Shown here: positions 19,598 to 29,649 of the stretch, one piece after another | How the letters are laid out: each line of letters begins with the position of its first letter | How positions within the stretch are numbered: position 1 is the first letter of the stretch | The notes under the pieces: model-generated | Database searches by the model: none | Told to the model about the DNA's origin: nothing | Seen by the model: the letters and a program-made list of their open reading frames with translations, nothing else | Made by a program: the position numbers and the translations under genes | Assembly: GCA_965246905.1 (NCBI GenBank) | Contig: CBDFFZ010000003.1 | Span: 124,001-188,000, forward strand | Length of the DNA: 64,000 nucleotides | Reading direction: 5' to 3' | DNA from: UBA1952 sp965246905 | Lineage (GTDB): Bacteria > Bacteroidota > Bacteroidia > Chitinophagales > Chitinophagaceae

Positions 19598-19997
19598 AAG
19601 CGTTGATAATTAAAAACTAAGATTTAGATTTTAGATGTTGCGGTGCAAAGAAATATATAATGCTAAGGAAAACTAATTAAGCGCACGTTAAGCAATAATA
19701 ATTAAAGCACAAATAATGCTTTAATTAAGTTTCTGGATGCGGTGAAATAATTTGAAGGCGTAAAGTAATGTAAAAAACAACTATGTAGGGGTATTTATGC
19801 ACATAGTACTGTCATACGATTGTGGAAAAGCTCCCAACCTTAATCCGACATTTGTATTCCAGTTTACAGGTACATGTTTACAAGACGCACAATTTTATAA
19901 ATGAGGTTGGCCGGATCTCGTCACATTTGCATCACTAATACCTTTTATATTCTTACTCGCCCGGTTTTAATAAATTTGCAACGTTACCGATTGTATT
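19598..19997. promoter_or_regulatory. Divergent promoter region between the giant gene and dnaX
   Basis: No gene is seen in these 400 bp. A perfect -7 box TAAATTTG at 19971-19978 serves dnaX, giving a leader of about 13 nt. On the minus strand TTTCTTTG (complement of about 19645-19652) is a candidate -7 box for the giant gene, about 47 bp before its ATG. A 10-bp perfect palindrome (AATTAAAGCA at 19700-19709 with TGCTTTAATT at 19717-19726) sits about 100 bp upstream of the giant gene and could be an operator or hairpin. The rest is AT-rich without recognisable signals. Confidence 0.5.
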
Positions 19998-21797
19998 ATG
20001 TCCCAACCATACATTGTATCCGCTCGTAAATACCGCCCCCAGACTTTTGATACCGTTGTAGGGCAGGAGCATATCACCACCACCCTCAAGAATGCTATTC
20101 GAAATAACCAGCTTGCACATGCTTATTTGTTCTGCGGCCCCCGTGGCGTAGGCAAAACAACCTGTGCCCGTATTCTCGCTAAAACAATCAATTGCGAAAA
20201 CCCGACTCCCGATACAGAAGCCTGCGGTATATGTCCCACCTGTATATCTTTCCAGAATAATACTTCCTTCAATGTTTTTGAGCTGGATGCTGCCTCAAAT
20301 AATTCGGTAGATGATATCCGTGCGCTAACCGACCAGGTTCGCTTTTCCCCGCAACAGGGCCGCTACAAGATCTATATTATCGATGAAGTGCACATGCTCA
20401 GTGCTGCGGCTTTCAACGCATTCCTCAAAACCCTTGAAGAGCCGCCGCCCTACGCCATATTTATCCTCGCTACTACAGAGAAGCATAAGATAATCCCAAC
20501 CATTCTGAGCCGGTGCCAGATATTTGACTTTAAGAGAATAACCACCCACGATACCGTGCAGCATTTGCAAAGCATAGCCGGTAAAGAAGGCATGGTAGCA
20601 GATGAAGCCGCCCTCCACGTAATAGCCCAGAAAAGCGAAGGCTGCATGCGTGATTCCCTGAGCATGCTGGATCGGATTGCCTCCTTTACCAACGGCCGGC
20701 TCACCTACGCAGGTACCATGGAGCACCTTAACCTGCTCGATGCTGATTTCTATTTCCGCCTTACAGATACTTTACTCTCGCAGGATGTAGGCGGCGCATT
20801 GCTTCATCTCGATGCAGTGCTTGATAAAGGCTTTGAAGGGGATGTGATCCTGAATGGACTGGCAGAGCACCTGCGTAATTTATTGCTTTGCAAAGATGCC
20901 CGTATGGCGAAGCTGCTGGATGTGCCCAACGATCACCGCAAAACTTATTATGAGAAGGCCGGGCAGATGCCCCCCTCCTTTATATTATCCGCACTCAATG
21001 TGCTCAATGATACCGAGCTCGGCTACAAAGCGGCTACCAACAAACGGCTTCATGCAGAGCTTTGCCTCATACGTTTGTGCTACCTGCTACAGGCAGTAGC
21101 TCTTTCGGAAGACCCTTTAAAAAAAAAGAGCGATGAACGGGGCGGCGATATAAATACCGGCAGCCAGCCCTTGCCGGTAATGCAAAGTACTGCGGAAGCA
21201 CCGGTTGCCTATGCACCTCAGGTGCTACAGCAGCCTGCCTATATCCCGCAGGTGCCGGCTCCCGAAACTACAGTGCAGATTGCCCCTGCTGCGCAACCGA
21301 AACAGCCATCGGCACAGGCTGAAACACCTGAGAAGATGGCGCCGGCAAGAGCTATCAATGCCAACCTTTTAGATGACCTCGATGAGCCGGAGGATGGTGA
21401 GGCAGCACCTGCAGAGATACTGTCCATTTGCCAGGATGAGGTGAATACGATCTGGGAGGCATACCGGCAGAAAGCGCAGGATGAAAATAAAGCAGTGGTG
21501 TCTGCCCAGCTTGCGCTCATCGTACCGCAATGTATAGAGCCGGATGAAGTGCACCTGATTGCCAAAACCCATATGGCCGAAAGCTGGTCGCAAACGGTGC
21601 GCAATGATATGCTCGACTTCTTCCGGGCCCGGACCAAAGTTGTGGTGCGTATAACCAGCGAAGTGCGGGAAGATGAAGCCCATGAAGCAGCACAGCCGGC
21701 AGTACTCAGCAAGACGGATGTTTTTGAATTGCTGGCAAAAAAGAATCCTGCGCTTGCCCAGCTGAAAGACGGGCTTAATCTCCAGATAGAATATTAG
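19998..21797 (+). CDS. dnaX: DNA polymerase III subunits gamma/tau
   Basis: A 599-residue clamp-loader ATPase that loads the sliding clamp and bridges polymerases at the replication fork. AAA+ domain: Walker A GPRGVGKTT (about residues 48-56), a zinc module with four Cys (CENPTPDTEACGICPTC), Walker B IIDEVHMLS, sensor 1 ATTEKHKIIPTILSRCQ with the SRC arginine finger. Domain III ends near residue 370; then comes a Pro/Ala/Gln-rich linker and a C-terminal tau-like domain. An A9 run at the domain III/linker junction (see the next entry) can yield a short gamma product. Start ATG 19998 follows the -7 box at 19971-19978. The next genes (minisatellite, ileS) are on the same strand. Confidence 0.96.
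   Translation: MSQPYIVSARKYRPQTFDTVVGQEHITTTLKNAIRNNQLAHAYLFCGPRGVGKTTCARILAKTINCENPTPDTEACGICPTCISFQNNTSFNVFELDAASNNSVDDIRALTDQVRFSPQQGRYKIYIIDEVHMLSAAAFNAFLKTLEEPPPYAIFILATTEKHKIIPTILSRCQIFDFKRITTHDTVQHLQSIAGKEGMVADEAALHVIAQKSEGCMRDSLSMLDRIASFTNGRLTYAGTMEHLNLLDADFYFRLTDTLLSQDVGGALLHLDAVLDKGFEGDVILNGLAEHLRNLLLCKDARMAKLLDVPNDHRKTYYEKAGQMPPSFILSALNVLNDTELGYKAATNKRLHAELCLIRLCYLLQAVALSEDPLKKKSDERGGDINTGSQPLPVMQSTAEAPVAYAPQVLQQPAYIPQVPAPETTVQIAPAAQPKQPSAQAETPEKMAPARAINANLLDDLDEPEDGEAAPAEILSICQDEVNTIWEAYRQKAQDENKAVVSAQLALIVPQCIEPDEVHLIAKTHMAESWSQTVRNDMLDFFRARTKVVVRITSEVREDEAHEAAQPAVLSKTDVFELLAKKNPALAQLKDGLNLQIEY
21116..21179 (+). promoter_or_regulatory. Candidate slippage/-1 frameshift site in dnaX (A9 run, -1 stop, downstream stem)
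   Basis: Nine consecutive A at 21119-21127 are read in frame as L-K-K-K-S. In the -1 frame the run is followed by GAG CGA TGA, so slippage ends the protein at a TGA at 21134-21136 after about 379 residues, right after domain III, as for the E. coli gamma subunit. A perfect 8-bp stem (TACCGGCA 21155-21162 with TGCCGGTA 21172-21179) starts 27 nt after the run. Programmed -1 frameshifting (E. coli) and transcriptional slippage on A9 (Thermus) are both known for dnaX; which applies here cannot be decided from sequence. Confidence 0.65.
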
Positions 21798-21810
21798 CCG
21801 GCGGCTGAAT

Positions 21811-22041
21811 GCGGTCGGGCAGGTATTTCGCACGGTCGGGGGAGTTTCTCCTTCGGTAGGCCAGGTATTTGGCGTGGTCAGGGGAGTATTGCCTGCGGTC
21901 AGGGGAGTATTTGGCGCGGTCGGGTGAGTATTACCCGCGGTCAGGTAAGTATTCCCTGCGGTCGGGTAAGTATTTGGCGCGGTCGGGGGAGTTTGCCGCG
22001 CGGTCAGACAGATATTGGCTGCGGTCGGCTTCCTGCTTCTC
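21811..22041 (+). repeat. 21-bp tandem repeat (minisatellite), 11 copies, between dnaX and ileS
   Basis: Units begin at 21811 and recur every 21 bp without a break to 22021 (21832, 21853, 21874, 21895, 21916, 21937, 21958, 21979, 22000). Core: GCGGTC, then RGG, then AGTATT and a GGC/CCT end; units 5-9 are the most alike, the outer ones degenerate. It starts 13 bp after the dnaX stop and ends about 100 bp before the ileS start. 21 bp equals two helical turns and seven codons. No spacers, so it is not a CRISPR. Confidence 0.85.
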
Positions 22042-22142
22042 CCGGATTACTGGGTTGCCGGGCGTTGCAATACTATATTCATCTGAAAAATCAAATAGCC
22101 TTACCTTCGCGCCTTCAAAAAATACCCGTACCCGGCTGCCCA

Positions 22143-25100
22143 ATGTCCGTAAAATATACCGAGTTTAAAGGCCTCAACATGCCATCTATAGAGCAGGATT
22201 TTCTTGCCCGCTGGAAGGAAGGCCAGTTCTTTGAAAAGAGCGTATCCAACCGCGAAGGCAGAACGCCATTTGTGTTTTACGAGGGGCCGCCTTCGGCAAA
22301 TGGATTGCCCGGCATTCACCACGTAATATCCCGTACGCTGAAAGATCTTGTATGCCGGTACAAAACAATGAAGGGCTACCAGGTAAAGCGCAAAGCCGGC
22401 TGGGATACCCATGGCCTGCCGGTAGAGCTCGGCGTGGAAAAAGAGCTTGGCATTACTAAAGAAGATATTGGCAAATCCATCTCCGTAGAAGATTATAACC
22501 GTAAATGCCGGGAAGCGGTAATGCGCTACAAGGCAGAGTGGGATGGGATTACAGAGAAGATGGGCTACTGGGTGGACCTCAAAGACCCCTACATCACCTT
22601 CGATACCAAATATATTGAAAGCCTGTGGTGGTGCCTCAAGCAGCTTTACGAAAAGGATCTGCTGTACAAGAGCGTGAGCATCCAGCCTTACAGCCCTGCG
22701 GCGGGTACGGGTTTAAGCTCGCATGAGCTCAATCAGCCGGGCACTTATAAGGATGTAAAGGATACTACTGTTATAGCGATGTTTAAAGCCATTCCGGATT
22801 CCGGAATTCGGATTCCGGAATTAGGCAATTCCTACTTCCTCGCCTGGACAACCACTCCCTGGACATTGCCATCTAATTGCGGCCTCACTGTAGGCCCGAA
22901 CATTGATTATATTCTTGTAAAGACATTCAACCCATACACTCATCAGCCTTGTAACGTAATCCTTGCAAAAGCCTTGTTGGGCAAGTACTTTAAGCCGGAA
23001 GGCGAGCACGGCGATTTTGATAATTATACTGCTGAAACAAAACTCTTACCCTGGAGCCTTTTAGCTGAATTTAAAGGCAAAGACCTCGAAGGCCTCCCCT
23101 ACGAGCAACTCATGCCATCTGAAGACAACAAGCCGGAGCTAAGCGGCGGCGATCCCTTCCGCGTAGTACTCGGCGACTTCGTAACCACCGAAGATGGCAC
23201 CGGCATTGTACACACGGCTCCGGCCTTCGGCGCAGATGACTTTAAGGTGGGTAAAAAGAATAACCTCGGCATGTTTACCCTCGTGGATAAGCAGGGCAAA
23301 TTCATCGATGGGGTAGGCGAGTTCAGCGGCCGCTACATCAAAAATTATAAAAGTGATTCTGAGTGGAAGGACGTAGATGTGGACATTGCAGTAAAGCTGA
23401 AGCTATCCGGCAATGCCTTTAAAGTAGAGCGCTATGAGCATACTTACCCGCATTGCTGGCGCACCGATAAGCCGGTAATTTATTATCCGCTCGATGCTTG
23501 GTTTATACGTACAACGGCGGCTAAAGACCGCATGATTGAGCTGAATAAAACCATCAACTGGAAGCCGAAAAGCACCGGTGAAGGCCGCTTTGGCAACTGG
23601 CTGGAAAACATGGTGGACTGGAACCTTAGCCGCAGCCGTTTCTGGGGTACGCCACTACCTATTTGGGTGAATGAGGATGCTACGGAAAAGAAATGCATTG
23701 GCAGTGTGCGGGAGCTGATCGACGAGATAAAAAAAGCGGATAAGAAGCTTGGCATGAATCAGCTTGCGGATTATCTGGGCAAGGAAAATCCTTCTGATAA
23801 AGAGATCGAGGCACTGCTCTACGACCATAAGCATGAATCCAGCGCAACGGAAGAGCTGCGCCTCGAAACACCGAAGCGGGCCTTTGACCTCCACAAGCCT
23901 TTTGTAGATACCATTATTCTTGCAGACAGCCACGGCAAGCCCATGCAGCGGGAGCCGGACCTGATCGATGTATGGTTCGACAGCGGCGCGATGCCGTATG
24001 CGCAGTGGCATTACCCATTTGAGAACAAGCCTAATATTGATGAGAAAAAGGCCTTCCCTGCGGATTTTATAGCTGAAGGTGTCGATCAGACCCGCGGATG
24101 GTTTTATACGCTGCATGCTCTTGGAGTGCTGCTTTTCGACTCGGTAGCTTACAAGGCAGTCGTATCCAACGGGCTCGTGCTCGATAAGGATGGCAATAAG
24201 ATGAGCAAGCGTCTCGGCAATGTAGTCAATCCATTCGAAACCATCGAGAAATACAGTGCGGATGCAACACGGTGGTACCTTATCACCAATGCCTCGCCCT
24301 GGGATAGCCTTCGTTTTGATATTGCCGGAATCCAGGAAGTACAACGGAAGTTTTTCGGCACTATTTACAACACCTACCAGTTTTTCTCGCTCTACGCCAA
24401 CGTAGATAATTTCCGTTTTGGTGAGCTTTACGTACCGATTCATCAGCGCCCGGAAATAGACCGCTGGATCCTTTCCACGCTTCATTCCTTAGTGCAGGAT
24501 GTAACAAGATCTATGGATGAATTTGAGCCAACGCAGGCCGGCCGCGCCATAGAGTATTTTGTGGATCAGCAGCTAAGTAACTGGTACGTCCGCCTTTGTC
24601 GCCGCCGCTTTTGGAAAGGCGAATACGGGCATGATAAAATATCCGCTTACCAGACATTATATGAATGCCTGGAAACCGTGGCACAGCTTATAGCTCCTAT
24701 CTCTCCATTCTTTGCAGACTGGCTTTTTAATAACCTAAATGCAGTAACAGGCCGTTTTAAGCTGGAGTCGGTGCATCTTTCCAATTTTCCGGAAGGCTTT
24801 GAATCAGTAATCGATAAGGGGCTGGAAGAGCGCATGATGCTGGCGCAGGATATTTCGTCCCTGATTCTTTCCATCCGCAAAAAAGTGAATATTAAAGTGC
24901 GGCAGCCCTTGCAGCGCGCTATGATTCCCGTTACTAATAATCACCTGAAAGAGCAGATCAGCAAGGTAATGGACCTTATTAAAAGTGAGGTAAATGTAAA
25001 GGAGATAGAATTTCTAACAGATACGGAAGGAATTATAAGCAAGAAGATAAGGCCGAATTTTAAGGTACTTGGAGCAAAGCTCGGAAGCCGGATGAAAGCA

Positions 25101-25559
25101 GGAGCAACAGCGATATCAACTATGAGCAGCAATGATATCGCAGCATTGGAAAAGAACAAAACTTTCACGCTTAAGGTGGATAATGAGGCTTACACGATTG
25201 TTCCGGAAGATGTAGAGATCATAGCGGAAGACATCGCGGGATGGGCTGTAGCCAATAAAGACAGGATCACCGTTGCGCTCGATATTTCCATCACAGAATC
25301 GCTTGCGGATGAAGGCATTGCGCGTGAGCTTGTAAACCGTATTCAGAAGCTAAGGAAAGACAGCGGCCTTAATGTTACCGATCGTATAAAGGTGGACCTC
25401 GAAGATAGCCCGGTTATTAACAGAGCGATTACAAAATATAATGACTATATTTGCGCCGAAATTTTGGCAGATAATATTAGTAATATATATAAATTATCTG
25501 CAGGCGATCAGATTGAGATAAACGAAACGCCGCTAAAGATTCTTATTTCAAAAATTTAA
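22143..25559 (+). CDS. ileS: Isoleucyl-tRNA synthetase
   Basis: A 1138-residue class I synthetase that charges tRNA-Ile, with the editing (CP1) domain. The HIGH-type motif is PPSANGLPGIHH near residue 46 and the KMSKR motif is GNKMSKRLGNVVNP near residue 685; editing-domain segments TTTPWTLPSN and GTGIVHTAPAFGADD are present, and the anticodon-binding domain follows. The length and the divergent C-terminus fit the eukaryote-like ileS type of Bacteroidota. ATG 22143 (MSVKYTEFKGLNMPS) is chosen; the frame is open further upstream only because it runs through the 21-bp repeat. A weak -7 box TACCTTCG lies at 22102-22109. Residues about 217-227 are encoded by heptad repeats (separate entry). Confidence 0.95.
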   Translation: MSVKYTEFKGLNMPSIEQDFLARWKEGQFFEKSVSNREGRTPFVFYEGPPSANGLPGIHHVISRTLKDLVCRYKTMKGYQVKRKAGWDTHGLPVELGVEKELGITKEDIGKSISVEDYNRKCREAVMRYKAEWDGITEKMGYWVDLKDPYITFDTKYIESLWWCLKQLYEKDLLYKSVSIQPYSPAAGTGLSSHELNQPGTYKDVKDTTVIAMFKAIPDSGIRIPELGNSYFLAWTTTPWTLPSNCGLTVGPNIDYILVKTFNPYTHQPCNVILAKALLGKYFKPEGEHGDFDNYTAETKLLPWSLLAEFKGKDLEGLPYEQLMPSEDNKPELSGGDPFRVVLGDFVTTEDGTGIVHTAPAFGADDFKVGKKNNLGMFTLVDKQGKFIDGVGEFSGRYIKNYKSDSEWKDVDVDIAVKLKLSGNAFKVERYEHTYPHCWRTDKPVIYYPLDAWFIRTTAAKDRMIELNKTINWKPKSTGEGRFGNWLENMVDWNLSRSRFWGTPLPIWVNEDATEKKCIGSVRELIDEIKKADKKLGMNQLADYLGKENPSDKEIEALLYDHKHESSATEELRLETPKRAFDLHKPFVDTIILADSHGKPMQREPDLIDVWFDSGAMPYAQWHYPFENKPNIDEKKAFPADFIAEGVDQTRGWFYTLHALGVLLFDSVAYKAVVSNGLVLDKDGNKMSKRLGNVVNPFETIEKYSADATRWYLITNASPWDSLRFDIAGIQEVQRKFFGTIYNTYQFFSLYANVDNFRFGELYVPIHQRPEIDRWILSTLHSLVQDVTRSMDEFEPTQAGRAIEYFVDQQLSNWYVRLCRRRFWKGEYGHDKISAYQTLYECLETVAQLIAPISPFFADWLFNNLNAVTGRFKLESVHLSNFPEGFESVIDKGLEERMMLAQDISSLILSIRKKVNIKVRQPLQRAMIPVTNNHLKEQISKVMDLIKSEVNVKEIEFLTDTEGIISKKIRPNFKVLGAKLGSRMKAGATAISTMSSNDIAALEKNKTFTLKVDNEAYTIVPEDVEIIAEDIAGWAVANKDRITVALDISITESLADEGIARELVNRIQKLRKDSGLNVTDRIKVDLEDSPVINRAITKYNDYICAEILADNISNIYKLSAGDQIEINETPLKILISKI
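22791..22825 (+). repeat. Five heptad repeats inside ileS
   Basis: ATTCCGG, ATTCCGG, AATTCGG, ATTCCGG, AATTAGG in direct succession, the same 7-bp family as the intergenic arrays. They encode IPDSGIRIPEL just before the conserved editing-domain segment YFLAWTTTPWTLPSN, and read through in frame. Confidence 0.75.
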
Positions 25560-25566
25560 ACCATTA

Positions 25567-26760
25567 ATGGCCACAGCTAAAAAGCCTGCTTCAAAGGCAG
25601 CAAACAAACTCATAAAGCCTGCAGGGCCAGTTAAAAACACGGCGCCTAAAGTAGTGGCTCCGGCGGCTAAGAAGCCAGTGGCTGTAAAAGAATCAGCTGT
25701 TAAAACGGCTATTACAAAATCCTCCAAAGCACTGCCAGTAAAAGCAGCTCCTGATAAAAAAGCAGCTACCCCAACCGCGGCGCCTGTAAAAAAGCAAACT
25801 TTGAGCAAGACCAACGATAAGAATAAGCCCGCTGCAAAAGCAGCCGCAAAACCTGCGAGTGCGCCTGCAAAAAAAGCGGCACCAGTTACTGCTAAAGCTC
25901 CTGTAAAAAGTGCGGTAAAGGCTGCGCCGGCCAAAGCAACTGCTGCAAAAACAGCCTCAGCCAAGGCCGTACCAGTAAAGGCGGCTACTGCTAAAGCTGC
26001 CCCTGCCAAAAAAGTGCCCGCAGCACCAGTAGCTAAAGCGTCCGCAAAAGCAGCAACAGCTAAAAAGGAAGTTCCGGCAGCCAAAGTGCCTGCGGTAAAA
26101 GTGGTAACAGCAAAGCCCGTAAAGCCTGCGCGCCCTAAAAAAGCAGCAAAAACGCTTACCAAAACTGCTGCGCAGCTAATGCCTCAGAAACCTGCGCCTA
26201 AACCCTCGCCTGCGCCGGCCGCTTTCATAGGGCGCGAAGAAAAGAAAACAAATATCATAGTAGCCCATCGCCGTCTGGAAAATAAGAACCCCGAGGCAGA
26301 CGATAACGGGAAAACGATGATCAATTATAAGCCGGACTTTACCCGTTCCATTCTTGGAGTGAATAAGGAGGAGAAAACCGGTCCCGTTTATCGTTACAGC
26401 GATGAAGAGCTCAATGAGTTCCGCGAGCTGATACAGAACCGCCTTGAGAAGGCTCGAAAAGAGCTTACCTATCAGCAGGGCCTGATAACTCGCAAAGATG
26501 AGGCCGGTACAGAAGATACAGAGAACCGTTACATGAACATGGAAGATGGTAGCGGTGCAATGGAGCGCGAGCAATTAGCGCAGTTAGCAAGCCGCCAGAT
26601 CCAGTTCATTAACCACCTAGAAAAGGCCCTGATTCGCATCGAAAACAAGACATACGGCATTTGCCGCGTTACAGGTAATCTGATCGATAAGAACCGCCTG
26701 CGTGCTGTTCCGCACGCTACCCTGAGCATAGATGCTAAGAACCAGCTTAATAAAAAGTAA
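25567..26760 (+). CDS. Fusion of a Lys/Ala/Pro-rich histone H1-like tail with a DksA/TraR-like domain
   Basis: A 397-residue protein starting 7 bp after ileS. Residues 1 to ~215 are low-complexity Lys-Ala-Pro-Val-Thr repeats (AKKA, APAKK, KAAP units) like histone H1 or bacterial H1-like proteins and very basic. Residues ~275-397 match the DksA/TraR fold: a coiled-coil hairpin (ELNEFRELIQNRLEKARKEL ... QLASRQIQFINHLEKALIRIE) followed by YGICRVTGNLIDKNRLRAVPHATLSID. Of the four zinc Cys of DksA only the first remains (the others are Thr, Ser and Ala), so the finger probably does not bind zinc. The C-terminal domain suggests action on RNA polymerase through the secondary channel; the tail suggests DNA or RNA binding (inference). 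A strong terminator follows. Confidence 0.82.
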   Translation: MATAKKPASKAANKLIKPAGPVKNTAPKVVAPAAKKPVAVKESAVKTAITKSSKALPVKAAPDKKAATPTAAPVKKQTLSKTNDKNKPAAKAAAKPASAPAKKAAPVTAKAPVKSAVKAAPAKATAAKTASAKAVPVKAATAKAAPAKKVPAAPVAKASAKAATAKKEVPAAKVPAVKVVTAKPVKPARPKKAAKTLTKTAAQLMPQKPAPKPSPAPAAFIGREEKKTNIIVAHRRLENKNPEADDNGKTMINYKPDFTRSILGVNKEEKTGPVYRYSDEELNEFRELIQNRLEKARKELTYQQGLITRKDEAGTEDTENRYMNMEDGSGAMEREQLAQLASRQIQFINHLEKALIRIENKTYGICRVTGNLIDKNRLRAVPHATLSIDAKNQLNKK

Positions 26761-26780
26761 GTGCAGAGACTGTAAATAGA

Positions 26781-26809
26781 AAAATCCGCCTCCGGGCGGA
26801 TTTTTTTTT
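26781..26809 (+). terminator. Rho-independent terminator after the ileS/DksA-like unit
   Basis: A 10-bp stem (AAAATCCGCC 26781-26790 with GGCGGATTTT 26795-26804), a 4-nt loop and nine T. It separates the unit from the rRNA operon promoters. Confidence 0.9.
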
Positions 26810-26931
26810 GAATTTTTGGAAAATAGGACATGGCAACCGTATCTTTGACGTCCTGTTTTAGAAATAGAACAGGCAAAAAGCTCTTTACAATATGGATATT
26901 TGAAAGCAATTTACCTTTATTAAAAAGTTAG

Positions 26932-26961
26932 TTGGCTGTTTAAATAAGATGACTACCTTTG
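26932..26961 (+). promoter_or_regulatory. rRNA promoter P1
   Basis: -33 TTG at 26932-26934, 19-bp spacer, -7 box TACCTTTG at 26954-26961, followed by GCGCCCC. A textbook Bacteroidota housekeeping promoter. Confidence 0.8.
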
Positions 26962-27063
26962 CGCCCCGCTTACAATAAATATTGATAAGATAGTTCTTTG
27001 AGTTACCAGAATCGCGTTTAAAAGAGGATCGTAATCGTGGTTTTTTCTTTTTTTCAAAGAAGT

Positions 27064-27095
27064 TTGGAAGTTTGTAAAAAGGTTTATTATCTTTG
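27064..27095 (+). promoter_or_regulatory. rRNA promoter P2
   Basis: -33 TTG at 27064-27066 in the element TTTGGAAGTTTG, 21-bp spacer, -7 box TATCTTTG at 27088-27095, followed by CACCCCG. The same layout recurs in P3. Confidence 0.75.
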
Positions 27096-27246
27096 CACCC
27101 CGTTAGCGGTTAAAGCAGTTTTTAGTTGTTAGCGTTCAGATGGGTGTGAGTGTGGTGTTGAATCAGGGTAAGTTCTTAACAGTCAGGTAATCCGATTTTT
27201 TATTTCCGATCACATTTAGGGGTGAAAAAGAAAGTTTAAAAAAGGT

Positions 27247-27278
27247 TTGGAAGTTTGGAAAGGGAATGCTTATCTTTG
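27247..27278 (+). promoter_or_regulatory. rRNA promoter P3
   Basis: -33 TTG at 27247-27249 in TTTGGAAGTTTG, 21-bp spacer, -7 box TATCTTTG at 27271-27278, followed by CACCCCGG. P2 and P3 look like duplicates, about 183 bp apart. Confidence 0.78.
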
Positions 27279-27786
27279 CACCCCGGTACGAAGGAAAGGG
27301 GGTTGTAAAGGATGACCGGACAGTAGTTAAGGAAAAGTTCTTAAAAAGATATTATTGCAGGGAAAGACGTGTTGATTTTTGCGCCGGTAGTGAGTACGGG
27401 TGTTTGCACGGGTTTCATGGCAGATAAAGCAGATAGTTATTGGTGAGGCAGCGGAAGCGTTGTTTCACAGTATTAAAGTTCTTTGAAAGGTTTGGAAGCA
27501 GCGATTGATTTTTGTGACGTAAGTCATAGGGGTCATTGGCTATACAGAAGGAAATGATTGCTGTTGTTATTAGTATAGCGCAGTGGTTATTTAGAAGAGC
27601 TTCGTTTTAATTTAAGTAAGGATGATTTCTGACAGCAATGTTGGAAGATCATGCTAGCCGATATTAGGACAGGTTTGGGACTTCGAAGTAACATCTAACA
27701 AACAATAATTACAATACAAGCTAGAAACGAACTGTTTTTATTTCGAGAGAAAAAAAAGATAGTCAGTTTTAGGCTCTACATTTTTT

Positions 27787-29311
<1,525 letters not shown>

Positions 29312-29530
29312 TTAGAGTAGATGCAAAATCTTCACCGGTCGCTATAAAACCTACACCTCTTAGTACATAAGAACCGTAGGTAAGATCAAAAAAGTTTCTT
29401 AATCTTCTTTGTTTTGCCAGACGGATAATGAGCGATCATTATCCTGAGATAAAATACTTTCTGTATAGGCTGCTTCCCTATTCTTTCAATCTTATTGAAA
29501 TGGACGTTGGGCAGGATGCGAGCTGGTAAG

Positions 29531-29566
29531 TCAAATTACTAATTCCGGCTTCCCAATTCCCAAAAG
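29531..29566 (-). repeat. Heptad-repeat array in the 16S-tRNA-Ile spacer
   Basis: Read on the minus strand: TTTTGGG, AATTGGG, AAGCCGG, AATTAGT, AATTTGA. The 263-bp spacer before the tRNA holds nothing else recognisable. Confidence 0.5.
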
Positions 29567-29574
29567 TACCATCC

Positions 29575-29649
29575 AGATCCGTAGCTCAGCCTGGTTAGAG
29601 CACTACACTGATAATGTAGGGGTCTCCAGTTCAAATCTGGACGGGTCTA
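29575..29649 (+). tRNA. tRNA-Ile (GAT)
   Basis: Cloverleaf read by eye: acceptor AGATCCG pairs with CGGGTCT (one G-T pair), anticodon stem CTACA/TGTAG with loop CTGATAA (anticodon GAT), T arm TCCAG-TTCAAAT-CTGGA. CCA is not encoded. Its usual place is the 16S-23S spacer. Confidence 0.95.

Larger units (their letters stand above)
26810..27786 (+). promoter_or_regulatory. Promoter and leader region of the rRNA operon
   Basis: No protein gene is seen in this ~980-bp stretch. It holds three tandem promoters (listed separately) and a leader of about 500 nt after the last one. Two boxA-like antitermination motifs occur: AGTTCTTTGA at 26992-27001 and 27477-27486; a third, AGCTCTTTGA, lies in the 16S-23S spacer at 30057-30066. 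A partly matching promoter copy (TTTGGAAG at 27491-27498 with TGATTTTTG downstream) lies near 27490-27515 but lacks the TA of the -7 box. Confidence 0.7.

Noticed and set aside
21811..22041. CRISPR array
   Set aside because: Repeats are contiguous, 21 bp, with no spacers, and no cas genes are near.
21869..22168. Repeat peptide frame (RSGEYLA-like) and the N-terminal extension of ileS through the 21-bp repeats
   Set aside because: Any frame stays open in a 21-bp array. IleS starts at MSVKYTEFKG, and no promoter or start signal supports the repeat frames, although translation is not excluded.
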